64,000 bases of DNA from Parvicella tangerina (GCF_907165195.1 NZ_OU015584.1:2800978-2864977), one strand, 5' to 3'; positions 11,935-21,665 are shown, numbered from the stretch's first letter. Numbers and translations are program-made. The notes: a model not told the origin generated them from the letters alone.

Positions 11935-13089
11935 ATGAAATCATTGACATCAGTTTTTATCAGCAGTATTCTTGGGGCTTCAATAGCGCTTGGTATTTAT
12001 CATGGCGTTTCGAAGGAAAACACAAAAATCATTGTCAAGGAAACGGCTAGTGACTCCTCTTCAACTTCTGAAAATAGGCCATACCAGCTTACGAACTACA
12101 ATAATAATAGTTTGCCGTTGAATGTTGATTTTACAGAGGCAGCTTCTAATTCATTGGATGCAGTAGTCCATATCAACACAAGAATTACCGTTGGACAGGT
12201 TAATGACCCCGTTTACCGACTTTTTTACGGAAATGCTAAAATCGAGCAGAAAGCAAGTGGATCGGGTGTTGTGATCTCTCCAGAAGGTTATATAGTTACG
12301 AATAATCATGTTGTAGCTGACGCTAACAGCATTGAAGTAACCTTAAACAACTCTGAAACATATAAAGCCGAGCTAATAGGTACTGATCCTTCTACCGACC
12401 TTGCTTTGCTTAAGGTAAATGCTAAGAACCTTCATACTATTCAATTTGCGAACAGTGATGACGTAAAGGTTGGAGAATGGGCGCTAGCAGTTGGAAATCC
12501 GTTCAATCTCACGAGTACGGTTACAGCGGGAATTGTAAGTGCTAAAGCAAGGAACATTCACATTCTGCAAGGAAATTACGAAAAAGAAATCTTTCCAATC
12601 GAGTCATTTATTCAGACTGATGCAGCCGTGAACCCAGGTAATAGTGGTGGAGCTCTTGTAAACTCTCGAGGAGAGTTAATTGGAATCAACACTGCCATCG
12701 CATCAAAAACAGGATCTTACAGTGGGTATAGTTTTGCTATTCCTTCGAACCTTGTTAAAAAAGTAGCTGGTGACCTTGCTAAGTATGGTTCTGTTCAGAG
12801 AGGATTCATAGGTGTGAACCTGAAGGAAATCAATACTGATCTACTTCAATCTTATGACTTACCTAATCTTGATGGTGTATTAATTGCAGGTGTTATTCCC
12901 GAGAGTGGAGCGGATGATGCTGGAATTGTCCCAGGAGATGTTGTTCTTGCGGTTGGCGACATCGAAGTACACAACATTCCAGGACTGCAAGAACAAATAG
13001 GAAAGTACAGTCCAGGAGACAGCGTTCCATTATTATTAAGAAGGGGTAACAAAACCATACATAAAGAAGTTCAGCTAAAGAAGATATGA
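11935..13089 (+). CDS. HtrA/DegP-type periplasmic serine protease
   Basis: An envelope quality-control protease of 384 residues. The N-terminus has a hydrophobic segment (about 6-22) that can be a signal peptide or a membrane anchor, as in DegS. The trypsin-like domain carries His125 (NNHVV), Asp155 (TDLALLKV) and Ser237 (NPGNSGGAL), so the triad is complete. One PDZ domain follows (about 285-380); DegP would have two. It could be DegS-like or a one-PDZ DegP/DegQ. The gene is divergent from dapF; the shared intergenic region has an inverted repeat GTAGTG-N15-CACTAC (11851-11877) of unknown role. Confidence 0.92.
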   Translation: MKSLTSVFISSILGASIALGIYHGVSKENTKIIVKETASDSSSTSENRPYQLTNYNNNSLPLNVDFTEAASNSLDAVVHINTRITVGQVNDPVYRLFYGNAKIEQKASGSGVVISPEGYIVTNNHVVADANSIEVTLNNSETYKAELIGTDPSTDLALLKVNAKNLHTIQFANSDDVKVGEWALAVGNPFNLTSTVTAGIVSAKARNIHILQGNYEKEIFPIESFIQTDAAVNPGNSGGALVNSRGELIGINTAIASKTGSYSGYSFAIPSNLVKKVAGDLAKYGSVQRGFIGVNLKEINTDLLQSYDLPNLDGVLIAGVIPESGADDAGIVPGDVVLAVGDIEVHNIPGLQEQIGKYSPGDSVPLLLRRGNKTIHKEVQLKKI

Positions 13090-13111
13090 TCAATTTCTTT
13101 GCTTAATGTAT

Positions 13112-13149
13112 AAAAAAGCCTCTTTTATCATTTTGACAAAAGAGGCTTT
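13112..13149. terminator. Terminator shared by the HtrA and aminotransferase genes
   Basis: The stem GCCTCTTTT / AAAAGAGGC has a loop of about 11 bases. The minus-strand side is followed by six T and the plus side by three T, so it mainly ends the aminotransferase transcript and may also end the convergent HtrA transcript. Confidence 0.8.
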
Positions 13150-13170
13150 CACTTAATTATTCATCTTTAT

Positions 13171-14364
13171 TTACTTCAACTTACTCAGTGCTTTATCTAT
13201 TCTTTGCATCGCTTCTTTCAATTCTTCATCACTTGCAGCGTAGGATATTCTAATACAATTCTTATTGCCGAAGGCATTTCCTGTAACGGTTGCAACTTCT
13301 GCCTCCATTAACAAATACATTGTTAAGTCATCCGCATTTTGAATTTTAGTGTCTCCATTTGACTTTCCAAAAAATGATGAGACATCAGGAAAAACATAAA
13401 AAGCTCCTTCAGGCACATTAATATTCACTCCTTCCATTTTATTCAGTTCTGTAAGCACAAAATCTCTTCGTCTTTTAAATGCGTCTCTCATTTCATGTGT
13501 AACCGAAGGATCTGCATTCAACGCAGCTATTGCGGCTCTCTGTGCAATTGAGCAGGTTCCACTTGTTACCTGACCTTGCATTTTGATACATGCTTTCGCA
13601 ATCCATGAAGGCGCACCAATATACCCTAAACGCCAACCCGTCATTGCGAAAGCTTTTGAAAGTCCATTTACAGTAACTACTTGATCAAAAACATCATTAA
13701 ATTGTGCTAAACTCTGGTGCTTTCCAACAAAATTAATATGCTCATATATTTCATCACTGATAACTATGAGGTCTGGATGTTTTACAATCACATCAGCTAA
13801 CGCTCTTAATTCTTCTTTACTGTAAAGACTTCCCGTGGGATTACATGGCGAACTAAAAATCATGAGCTTCGTCTTAGGGGTAATTGCCTCTTCCAATTCC
13901 TTAGCTGTGATTTTGAAATCATTATCAATTGAGGTTTCGATGACTACAGGTGTTCCTTCCGCCAATTTTACAATCTCTTCATAAGTCACCCAATAAGGTG
14001 CTGGAACAATTACTTCATCACCGGGGTTAACAAGGCTAAGCATTACGTTTGCAATTGACTGTTTTGCCCCTGTGGAAACCACAATTTGATCCATTCCGTA
14101 CACTAGTCCATTATCTCTTTTGAACTTGTTAATGACCGCTTCCTTTAGATCTGCATACCCTTCCACTGGCGTGTAGCTTGTGTAGTTTTGATCAATCCCT
14201 TCTTTTGCTGCATCCTTAATAAAGTCAGGCGTGTTAAAATCTGGCTCACCTAAGCTCAAGCCGATAATGTTTTTGCCTTCCGCCTTTAACTCTCTTGTTT
14301 TTCTTGCCATCGCAAGCGTTGCTGATTCTGATAACCTATTCAATCGTTCCGATACCTGTGTCAT
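13171..14364 (-). CDS. Class I aspartate-type aminotransferase
   Basis: A PLP-dependent aminotransferase of subgroup I-gamma/aspartate type with 397 residues. It shows SLGEPDFNTPDFI, SYTPVEGYADLKEA, the SSPCNPTG motif, the SDEIYEH aspartate-tyrosine pair and the PLP lysine in SKAFAMTGWRLGY (Lys237), then the substrate arginine near NCIRISYA. I start at MTQVSERLNRLSES, seven codons inside the longest frame, because homologues start here and the codon follows the A-rich stretch typical of Bacteroidota starts. The exact substrate (aspartate, tyrosine or others) is not certain. Confidence 0.92.
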   Translation of the reverse strand: MTQVSERLNRLSESATLAMARKTRELKAEGKNIIGLSLGEPDFNTPDFIKDAAKEGIDQNYTSYTPVEGYADLKEAVINKFKRDNGLVYGMDQIVVSTGAKQSIANVMLSLVNPGDEVIVPAPYWVTYEEIVKLAEGTPVVIETSIDNDFKITAKELEEAITPKTKLMIFSSPCNPTGSLYSKEELRALADVIVKHPDLIVISDEIYEHINFVGKHQSLAQFNDVFDQVVTVNGLSKAFAMTGWRLGYIGAPSWIAKACIKMQGQVTSGTCSIAQRAAIAALNADPSVTHEMRDAFKRRRDFVLTELNKMEGVNINVPEGAFYVFPDVSSFFGKSNGDTKIQNADDLTMYLLMEAEVATVTGNAFGNKNCIRISYAASDEELKEAMQRIDKALSKLK

Positions 14365-14438
14365 TTTTTTAAGATTTAATATCACAAAGCTAAAAAATGC
14401 ACATTGTTTTCAGCGGGAAAGTTTTAAACAAAACGAGA

Positions 14439-15281
14439 TTATTTAACTTTTGCTTCAACCGGGTACTTCAGCCCTTTATAAGAAGTAAGATATGCCTTGA
14501 CAGACCCAACTAAAATCTCAGCTTGAATAAGCACGGGAATTCTGTTTCTGTCATCTGTTACAAAAACATCCATATATTCTCCATCCTCAAAAATGGTTCC
14601 TTCAATTAGTAGCGGTCTAAATTTAATGCAGTTATAAATAGTTCCGTCTTCTCCTTTCACTCTTTCCTTTCCAGCGTACCTGATGAAAACGCCATCATAT
14701 ATCTGCTTATCTATCATCATTGGGAGCGGTATTGTATCATCTTTTTTCAGGTTATTAAAGTCTAATGTTCTTGCGTAATACACAGCAGTCATAACGTCAA
14801 AAACGCAATTTGGAAACTTAATCTCTTCATGCTGATCTGGGTTATTCTCATTAGCATAAACTGTAGCTTTATTTTTCTCTGCATCGATGTGATAATCGTA
14901 AAACAATTTAAAGCCACCTTCTCTAACCTTTCTTGTAAATCGAACGGGAGTAAGATCATTTTTTCTCGCTATAGAGGCATAATGGTCTCGAACCATAAAG
15001 AAGTAGTCATAACTTTTCAATGATTTGCCTTTACCATCAAAATGAAAACAATCTTGACCTTCATAGGTACTATCTTTTACTTCGAAGCGAACTTTTCCTG
15101 CTGGAACCCACAGTTTTTTCAGGTGATAGTAAGCATCATAATTCAGTTCTTCGCCAGCCTGAAACGGTATTGTTAAAGGCTTACATTGCGAAAATGTTGA
15201 ATTATTCAATATCAAAAAAGCCAATACAAAAGATGCATTGGCTAAGGTACGTTTTAGTATTTCGGGGAAACTACTTTTCAA
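14439..15281 (-). CDS. Secreted DUF3108 domain protein
   Basis: A 280-residue exported protein. A signal peptide (about 1-31, ASFVLAFLILNNSTFSQ) precedes a beta-rich domain starting FQAGEELNYDAYYHLKKLWV, which matches DUF3108, a family of envelope proteins without a known role. There are no membrane segments after the signal. It starts 11 bases before the end of the upstream DUF1573 gene, so the two are coupled; they lie in a run of envelope genes from 18.6 to 14.4 kb. Confidence 0.8.
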   Translation of the reverse strand: MKSSFPEILKRTLANASFVLAFLILNNSTFSQCKPLTIPFQAGEELNYDAYYHLKKLWVPAGKVRFEVKDSTYEGQDCFHFDGKGKSLKSYDYFFMVRDHYASIARKNDLTPVRFTRKVREGGFKLFYDYHIDAEKNKATVYANENNPDQHEEIKFPNCVFDVMTAVYYARTLDFNNLKKDDTIPLPMMIDKQIYDGVFIRYAGKERVKGEDGTIYNCIKFRPLLIEGTIFEDGEYMDVFVTDDRNRIPVLIQAEILVGSVKAYLTSYKGLKYPVEAKVK

Positions 15282-15840
15282 CTACATTCGCTTTAATTCT
15301 TACCATGGTATTTTCTGGAACCGTATTCGCGGTAACGGTAACGACTTTTTCAACTTCTTGACCAGCCTGACCTTTGTTTGGTGTAAACTTAACGTCAATA
15401 TTTGCTGTTTGACCTGGCATAATAGGCTCTTTTGGCCATTGAGGAACCGTACATCCACAAGACCCTTTAGCGTTGGAAATCGTTAATGGCTCATTTCCTG
15501 TGTTCGAAAATTCAAAAGAATAGAGGTTTTCGCTTTCTACTTCCACCGTGCCGAAGTGATGAAGTTCTTCCGCAAACTTAATGGAAGTTGTTGGCCCCTG
15601 AGGCTTTGTATTGTTAGTGGGTAACGGGTTCTTGTTTTCTATTTTTGTTGTGATCTTATTCGGATCATTTGTTCCAGTACTTGGTACCGAATTATTCATT
15701 GTTTTCAGCGAACTAAGGTTAGCAGTCATATCATTTCTTAGGTCACTGATCTCTCCTTTCAAAGAGGATATCTGATAAACGCTTAGTGCACTAATTACCA
15801 ATACAAGTCCTAGTAAGCCCAGTTTTACCTTATCCAACAT
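15271..15840 (-). CDS. DUF1573 domain protein, membrane-anchored
   Basis: A 189-residue protein. An N-terminal hydrophobic segment (about 5-22) is followed by a short coiled-coil-like and low-complexity linker, then one DUF1573 domain (about 85-185). The diagnostic pattern is all there: HHFGTVEVESENLYSFEFSN, GNEPLTI, GSCGCTVPQWPKEPI and PGQTANIDVKFTP. DUF1573 is an Ig-like domain common in Bacteroidota envelope proteins, with unknown function. It overlaps the DUF3108 gene and follows the lipoprotein gene by 24 bases. Confidence 0.88.
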   Translation of the reverse strand: MLDKVKLGLLGLVLVISALSVYQISSLKGEISDLRNDMTANLSSLKTMNNSVPSTGTNDPNKITTKIENKNPLPTNNTKPQGPTTSIKFAEELHHFGTVEVESENLYSFEFSNTGNEPLTISNAKGSCGCTVPQWPKEPIMPGQTANIDVKFTPNKGQAGQEVEKVVTVTANTVPENTMVRIKANVVEK

Positions 15841-15864
15841 AATTTATTGTTTTTGTTTTAGTTA

Positions 15865-16482
15865 TTAATTTGCTAACAGTTTATCCCTTTTATTGTTCAG
15901 AATCTCCACTTGCTTCTTGAAAGCCTCATTTTGAGAGCACTGAAACATTTGAGGTTTAGAGGCAAAGCTATATAAATATTCTTCTTGTTCTGGTCTTGCA
16001 ATCATCAAATTAATATCATCTGGATTCGCTTCGATTTTATCAGCCAAACTAGCAAATGATTTGATCGCGTCCGCATATTCTTCTAAGAAGGCTTTACACT
16101 CATCAGAAATCGGATCTTCTTTTTCTTCTTCAATCTCTTTAATCTCTAGGGACAAATCATTTTCATAAGCTGCCTGAGCAGAGTCCTTTTCAACCTTTGT
16201 TAAGGTATCCATCATGGTAATTTCTTCACCTAAACAATTCTTGATCATCACCGTTCTATCGATTGAATCTTGTTCAGTTTGAGGAACTGGATAGAAAGTA
16301 GCACAAGCCTCTACGTTCTCAGGAAGCGAATCCAAGCACGTGCAGAAATCAATATCTGGCTCTACTACCTGCTTCTTCACATCGCCTTTCTCTTCTTTAC
16401 CTTCCTTTTCCACTTCGTTGCACGAGATGATGAATCCACTTACCAGAATCAACCATCCTCCAAAAAAAACTATTCTTTTCAT
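15865..16482 (-). CDS. Lipoprotein of unknown function
   Basis: A 205-residue lipoprotein with a signal peptide ending in the lipobox FIISC (Cys21), then a highly acidic and lysine-rich tether and a region with spaced cysteines (DFCTCLDSLPENVEAC). The C-terminal half is helical and includes EYADAIKSFASLADKIEANP. I recognise no family. It starts 4 bases after the SPOR protein stop, so it is probably translated from the same mRNA as that outer-membrane protein. Confidence 0.75.
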   Translation of the reverse strand: MKRIVFFGGWLILVSGFIISCNEVEKEGKEEKGDVKKQVVEPDIDFCTCLDSLPENVEACATFYPVPQTEQDSIDRTVMIKNCLGEEITMMDTLTKVEKDSAQAAYENDLSLEIKEIEEEKEDPISDECKAFLEEYADAIKSFASLADKIEANPDDINLMIARPEQEEYLYSFASKPQMFQCSQNEAFKKQVEILNNKRDKLLAN

Positions 16483-16486
16483 TCAA

Positions 16487-18643
16487 TTACTTTAATAGGT
16501 CAAGCGCTTCTTGCGCGGTGATAATTTTACCGTTGAAATCTCCAACTACAAACGCATCGACTAACCCTTTTTCTTGCAATTCTTTCTTAGCAGCTTCTGC
16601 TTCTTCATAACTATTGTGAGTTCCAATGAAGTACTTAGTCAAACCACTTTCTTCATCTTTCTTAGGCAACACGTTACCAATTGATAAGTAAAGATCCAAT
16701 ATATCCGTTGGAATCTTGTTCTGGAATGCGCCCACCTGAACTTTAAATTTAATCAGATCAGGGTTAACGGCATTTGCAGTAGGTGTTGAGGATTCTTCTT
16801 TTGTATCATTGTGTCCTTCAGTCACTTCAAACCCTCCTTCAGCAAGAGTCAGTCGGTCACCATCATTAAACACGACAATAAATGAACCTTTATAACCTTT
16901 CTCTAAGAGGTTAATTCTATGCTCTGCAGCTTCTTTCTTGTCGGAGAAAGAGCCGGAATAATATCTCCAGAGTCCATCATCTCCTTTAACGTAACTAAGG
17001 TCATTTGCATCTCCAAACACTTTACCACTAAGTTTCTTACTGAAAGCACCAATTTGAACTTTATAGATGGTACCTTTTCCTAAGTTTGCATTACCATCAC
17101 CTTCAGGAAGTTCGTTATCTGGAACTTCAGTTACACTAGTCTTTCCGTTATCACCAGTCTCCGTTTTACCAACCGAAGTATTAAAGCCTTGATCGTTTAA
17201 CTCATTTCTTGCTGCAACTGCATCATTGATATTATCATATTCACCCACAATGTAATAAACATTATCTCCCTCATCAATCACCTTAAACTCTTTGAAAGAA
17301 AGGAATTCATGCAATTCATTAGCTGTTACCCCCGTGGAATCACTCCCAACAATTACGGTGTAACTTTCTTTTGGCCCATCACTAACGATTCCGTCTTGAT
17401 TACCTCCAGCAACGAGTCCTCCTCCTTCAGACTGAGAGGTATTGGTGACTTCCTCTAATGTAGCAAACTCTCCGATAGAATCTTTGTACATTCTATATCT
17501 CAATTCAAAGTCTTCGTCAGTAAGTGCTACTCCATTCTCATCAACAGGCGCACCTTCAGGAGTATCCAATTCATCATCAAGGTTATCAGAAACACCATCC
17601 AGGTCTTGATCAAGTGGACAACCAAACTCATCAACAGGTCTCGCATCTAATGGCGTTTTTGCACAGAGATCAGCCAGATCCCCTACTCCATCTTTATCAT
17701 AATCTGAAGTATCTTGAGCATAAAGGTCCATCCACTCACCAAAATCATCTCCATCACCTTTGCCTCCTTTGCCAAAGGTTAAATCATAGGTCATTGATAC
17801 AGAAGTATAAAGAAATTTATCATTACCCTTCGTACCCGCTCTATTTCCGACACTCTCAGAAGTTACATTATCGATGAGATCCGTTTGCGTAAAGTGCATT
17901 GAAGTACTTACTCTAAAGTTTACTTTATCACTTAAAATAAAATTTGCTCCAACTTCAACGGGAAAAGCCCATGTTCTTTCTGGGTAATTTTCATAACCAT
18001 CAATATTCAATTCTCGAAGGTCCGACTCGTAGGTGTAGTCACGATATATTTCCGTTGCATTTGCCGCACTTGGATCATCTTCTGCCATATCCATAATTCT
18101 CCCATCACTCCAGTAGTAATAATAGTTTCCGTTCGCATCGTATAAATCGGTCTTCGAGAGAAACTCAACAGATTCGATACCTGCCGAAATAAATGGGTGC
18201 ACGTTTGACTTCCACGTTCTTAAGTTCTTGAAGTTATAAGTAAACGTAAGACCTCCAGTGGTGATGTGGGAGTTAAAGTTCAGATTTCTGGTTAATGTTC
18301 TTTCGTTTGCACTTACTTGCCCAAACAGGACATAGAAATTCATATCCAGATAACTCGTAAGCGGGTTAATTAATCGAAGATCATAAGCCAATCTACTTAC
18401 CGTAGGATGATAACCAGTATGGTTAGTCGAAACATCTCCATAAAAAGTGAACATTCCAATTCCCAGACTTAGCTTCGGTCTGAAGATGAAATCCGTTGAG
18501 GGTAGGTCAACTGAAGCCGACTCATTTTCTTTGGCATTCTCATTTTCCTCATTATTATCCGCTATTTCATCTGATTCCTGCCCAAGAAGAGTAAACGGTA
18601 TAAGTAGGCTAATTATGACTATAACTCTGTAAAGTGTAGACAT
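16487..18643 (-). CDS. Outer-membrane protein with TSP3 linker and three SPOR-like domains
   Basis: A 718-residue exported protein. Order seen: signal peptide (about 1-21); an OmpA-type beta-barrel region (about 50-295) with alternating aromatic strands; calcium-binding thrombospondin type 3 repeats (DYDKDGVGDLADLC and DQDLDGVSDNLDD, about 310-355); then three SPOR-like domains, starting near SYTVIVGSDS, IYKVQIGAFSKKL and KFKVQVGAFQNKI. SPOR domains bind denuded peptidoglycan glycan strands in other bacteria, so a barrel tethered to the wall is a fair inference. There is no OmpA peptidoglycan-binding domain at the C-terminus; the SPOR repeats take its place. Confidence 0.82.
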   Translation of the reverse strand: MSTLYRVIVIISLLIPFTLLGQESDEIADNNEENENAKENESASVDLPSTDFIFRPKLSLGIGMFTFYGDVSTNHTGYHPTVSRLAYDLRLINPLTSYLDMNFYVLFGQVSANERTLTRNLNFNSHITTGGLTFTYNFKNLRTWKSNVHPFISAGIESVEFLSKTDLYDANGNYYYYWSDGRIMDMAEDDPSAANATEIYRDYTYESDLRELNIDGYENYPERTWAFPVEVGANFILSDKVNFRVSTSMHFTQTDLIDNVTSESVGNRAGTKGNDKFLYTSVSMTYDLTFGKGGKGDGDDFGEWMDLYAQDTSDYDKDGVGDLADLCAKTPLDARPVDEFGCPLDQDLDGVSDNLDDELDTPEGAPVDENGVALTDEDFELRYRMYKDSIGEFATLEEVTNTSQSEGGGLVAGGNQDGIVSDGPKESYTVIVGSDSTGVTANELHEFLSFKEFKVIDEGDNVYYIVGEYDNINDAVAARNELNDQGFNTSVGKTETGDNGKTSVTEVPDNELPEGDGNANLGKGTIYKVQIGAFSKKLSGKVFGDANDLSYVKGDDGLWRYYSGSFSDKKEAAEHRINLLEKGYKGSFIVVFNDGDRLTLAEGGFEVTEGHNDTKEESSTPTANAVNPDLIKFKVQVGAFQNKIPTDILDLYLSIGNVLPKKDEESGLTKYFIGTHNSYEEAEAAKKELQEKGLVDAFVVGDFNGKIITAQEALDLLK

Positions 18644-18724
18644 CTAAATTTTGGTTATTTTGACCAAGTTAATACGTATTTCTTAGCCGAGGGTTACAAT
18701 TTGTTCAAAATTTGATCAGTTGTA

Positions 18725-19339
18725 TTATTTTATCTTTAAAGATAGGATTTTTTCATCTTCTATAAAACCTTCTAATACGTCTCCAATTTCTGCTTTTCCA
18801 ACTCCAGCGGGAGTGCCTGTGAAAATGAGGTCTCCTATTTTAAGAGTTACAAATTGAGAAATATAACTGATTATCTGATCGATGCTAAAGATCATATCTT
18901 TCGTATTACCCTGTTGAACTTTGTTACCGTTCTTATACAAACTAAAACCCAATTGGTTCACATCTTCAAGCTCAGCAATTTTAATAAAGGTCTCACTCAA
19001 AGGTGCTGAATAATCAAAACCTTTAGCTTTTTCCCAAGGTAAACCTTTTTCCTTACACTCTTTTTGAACATCTCTCGCAGTGAAGTCAATACCAAGGCCA
19101 ATTTCATCATAGTAAGTATTCGCGAATTTTTCCTTAATATTTTTACCTAGTTTATTGATTTTAACAACAACTTCTAACTCATAGTGTAGGTCATTCGTAA
19201 AGTCAGGGATATAAAACGGTTGTTTCTTTGGAAGTATCGAAGTGTCTGGCTTAAAGAAAAAAACAGGCTCTTTCGGAACTTCATTATTGAGTTCTTTCGC
19301 GTGGTCAACATAGTTTCTTCCTATACAAATAATTTTCAT
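18725..19339 (-). CDS. Fumarylacetoacetate hydrolase (FAH) family protein
   Basis: A 204-residue FAH-fold enzyme, of the small group that includes oxaloacetate decarboxylases and acylpyruvases. It starts MKIICIGRNYVDHAKELN and has the metal and substrate signature DLHYELEVVV (acidic residues), the GIDFTARDVQ loop and the GDLIFTGTPAGVG end. I start 22 codons inside the longest frame: the core begins here, and an AGGAAG sequence lies six bases before this ATG. The gene begins 8 bases after the exonuclease stop, so they are probably co-transcribed. The exact reaction is not known. Confidence 0.88.
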   Translation of the reverse strand: MKIICIGRNYVDHAKELNNEVPKEPVFFFKPDTSILPKKQPFYIPDFTNDLHYELEVVVKINKLGKNIKEKFANTYYDEIGLGIDFTARDVQKECKEKGLPWEKAKGFDYSAPLSETFIKIAELEDVNQLGFSLYKNGNKVQQGNTKDMIFSIDQIISYISQFVTLKIGDLIFTGTPAGVGKAEIGDVLEGFIEDEKILSLKIK

Positions 19340-19346
19340 CCGCTTC

Positions 19347-20111
19347 CTATTTAATTGAATTCCAGACTTTTGTAAACTTGGATTTTGTATCCTTCGCAAA
19401 GTCACCGTTCATTATCCATTTGTAGTAATTCGGATCCTTTCGGAAAACGTCCTGAACTTTTCTCCCTTTATGTTTTCCGAAGTTAAATATTGGTTCTCCT
19501 TCCTTATTTACCCCTATCCTTCTGGCAAAGTCAAGCGTTTTCGGTCCTACAACAGAGTATTCATCCAGGAACTCAGCAGTTGGTTCCAGATCCTCATACT
19601 TCAGCAGTTGTGATTCAAGGACTTCAAAAGTCGCATCAACATCAGCCATTGCAGCATGTGCATCAGTTAACTCTTTATTACAGTAGAACTGATAAGCGGC
19701 TGCTAGAGTACGCTGTTCTTTTTTGTGAAAAATGTTTTGAACATCGATAATCTTCCTATCCTCTGTATTAAACTCGAGACCTACCCGATCTAACTCTTCT
19801 ATCAAGAAAGGGATATCAAACTTCTTACAATTGTATCCAACTAGATCAGCATCACCAATAAACTCAATAATTTCTTTACCCACCTCGTTAAGTTTGGGTT
19901 CGTTCAGTACATCTACATCATAAATCCCATGTATTTCGGAAGTTTCAAGTGGAATCGGCATCTCTGGGTTCACTCTTGTTTCGTACTTTTCTCGGGTACC
20001 ATCAGGGTATACTTTGAGAATAGCTATTTCAACAATTCGATCTTTACCAATTTGAACACCAGTTGCTTCGATATCAAAAACCGCTATTGGTTTTATTAAG
20101 TTTAGTCTCAT
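19347..20111 (-). CDS. DnaQ-like 3'-5' exonuclease with C-terminal DUF3820-like domain
   Basis: A 254-residue DEDDh exonuclease. Motif I FDIEATG, motif II with the NCKKFDIPF aspartate, and motif III HAAMADVD (His and Asp) are all present, so it should be active. A C-terminal module containing FNFGKHKGRKVQDVF and ending in a short basic region resembles DUF3820. I start at MRLNLIKPIAVFD, nine codons inside the longest frame, as in relatives. It may act in DNA repair or as a stand-alone proofreading or RNase T-like enzyme; the target is not known. Confidence 0.88.
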   Translation of the reverse strand: MRLNLIKPIAVFDIEATGVQIGKDRIVEIAILKVYPDGTREKYETRVNPEMPIPLETSEIHGIYDVDVLNEPKLNEVGKEIIEFIGDADLVGYNCKKFDIPFLIEELDRVGLEFNTEDRKIIDVQNIFHKKEQRTLAAAYQFYCNKELTDAHAAMADVDATFEVLESQLLKYEDLEPTAEFLDEYSVVGPKTLDFARRIGVNKEGEPIFNFGKHKGRKVQDVFRKDPNYYKWIMNGDFAKDTKSKFTKVWNSIK

Positions 20112-20150
20112 TATGATTGATTTTCCGCAAAATTGCAAAAAACCTACGGA

Positions 20151-21665
20151 CTACTTCTCTAATTTATAGACTTTATTTATGATACCTGAAGTTGTATCAA
20201 ACTCAGAAACCTCAATTTTCATCACCTTGAGCTCGTATCCTGGGGTTTCTATTTCTAAAGAGTACTCTCCTGGATCCAACGTTACAGCGATAGGTTTATC
20301 TTCATTCTGGATAAACTCTCCAATCATTTCATCATTCTCATTAAAAACATAAATCACACTTTCTGACAGTTTCTCATTAGAAACTTTATCTCTTAGGTCC
20401 ACCAAATAAATAGCTGGATTTAACCTCTCTTTGTTAATGGCTACTCTATAAATATCAAAATCTCCATATCCTTCAGGTCTTACTTGAGAAACATATGCAT
20501 GATTCCCATCTGCTGTGTAGCAGATTACTTTATCATCATAGCTTGTATTCAGTGGGTATCCAATGTTTTTGGGTTCACTGAATGAATTATCCTCAGGGTT
20601 CCAAGTGCAGGTAAAGATGTCATATCCACCTAAACCACCATGACCCGTTGAGCAAAAATATAGCGTCTTTCCATCCGAGGCTAGTTTGGGAAAATCTTCA
20701 TGCCCTTCTGTGTTCAATGCCTTAATATTTTGTGGCTCTGCCCAATTGCCATTAGGCAACTTTCTGGTCATATACAAATCCAGCCCCCCTTTTCCTCCAT
20801 CACGATTAGATGCAAAAAAAAGCGTTTGCTCATCGGCAGACATAGAGGCAGATGTTTCTATCGTTTTTGGATTATTTACCCCTTCAGGAATCTTTCTTTT
20901 TTTGGAATAGTTACTACCAGATAACTCTGAATAATAGATTTCACCTGCTTCACTAATGTTATCGTAATAAACAAAAATAGTAGACCCATCTTCGTAAATA
21001 CCCACGACTGACTCGTCATAAGAGGTATTTAATTTAACCATTTTGGCTGTATTAAAATGGACACCGTCATACTTCGTGATCATCACATCAGACGGGTAGT
21101 AACCATCAAACTCCTTCATTCCTTTTCCTTCATCTCTTCGAGTAGTAAAAACTACGTATTCCTCATCTTTTGAACAGAAAGCTCCATAATCAGGGTAAGG
21201 TCCATTTATATTATCCCCCAGATTAAAGAATGAAATATCTAACGGATTATCATAAAGATCCTTAGCTTTTTTATATTGGACTATCAACTTTTTGGCTTCT
21301 TCCTCTTGCTTACCTGGGTCCTTTAAATAAGACTCCATGTTTTCGATGGCTTTTTCATACTCGTATTGTGAAGCATAAGACTGCGCCAAATAAAATAAAC
21401 ACTCATCATCCGGCTTATCAGTATCCAAACACTTCTTAAAATAAGTAACCGCTGCACCTTTGTCTATATTCGTATTGAGGTAACACATTCCAATGTGAAA
21501 CAAAGCTTTGGAATCTTTGGGATCTACTTTTAAGTGCTTTTTAAACTCCTTGGTTGCATCAAGATAGTTAGTCTGCTTGTACAAGTCATAGGCTAAACGA
21601 TAATCTATCTGAGAGAATACTCCTAGATAAACCGAGCAAATAAATATTACCAATAATGCCTTCAT
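20151..21665 (-). CDS. TPR and PD40 propeller protein without OmpA domain (PorE-like)
   Basis: A 504-residue exported protein. It has a signal peptide (MKALLVIFICSVYLGVFSQ), TPR repeats (about 20-125), a PD40/WD40-like beta-propeller (about 150-400, with repeated blades such as TLFFASNRDGGKGGLDLYMT and TLYFCSTGHGGLGGYDIFTC) and a carboxypeptidase-regulatory-like beta domain at the C-terminus. This is the PorE layout of the type IX secretion machinery minus the last OmpA-like domain. I start at the signal-peptide methionine, 19 codons inside the longest frame. Relation to T9SS is inference from layout. Confidence 0.78.
   Translation of the reverse strand: MKALLVIFICSVYLGVFSQIDYRLAYDLYKQTNYLDATKEFKKHLKVDPKDSKALFHIGMCYLNTNIDKGAAVTYFKKCLDTDKPDDECLFYLAQSYASQYEYEKAIENMESYLKDPGKQEEEAKKLIVQYKKAKDLYDNPLDISFFNLGDNINGPYPDYGAFCSKDEEYVVFTTRRDEGKGMKEFDGYYPSDVMITKYDGVHFNTAKMVKLNTSYDESVVGIYEDGSTIFVYYDNISEAGEIYYSELSGSNYSKKRKIPEGVNNPKTIETSASMSADEQTLFFASNRDGGKGGLDLYMTRKLPNGNWAEPQNIKALNTEGHEDFPKLASDGKTLYFCSTGHGGLGGYDIFTCTWNPEDNSFSEPKNIGYPLNTSYDDKVICYTADGNHAYVSQVRPEGYGDFDIYRVAINKERLNPAIYLVDLRDKVSNEKLSESVIYVFNENDEMIGEFIQNEDKPIAVTLDPGEYSLEIETPGYELKVMKIEVSEFDTTSGIINKVYKLEK

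Noticed and set aside
15020-15486. Two plus-strand frames across the DUF3108/DUF1573 genes.
   Set aside because: They are antisense to two well supported coupled genes and have no family features.
17524-17877. A 117-residue histidine-rich frame on the plus strand.
   Set aside because: It is antisense to the acidic TSP3 region of the SPOR protein; the histidines come from reading GAT/GGT codons in reverse.
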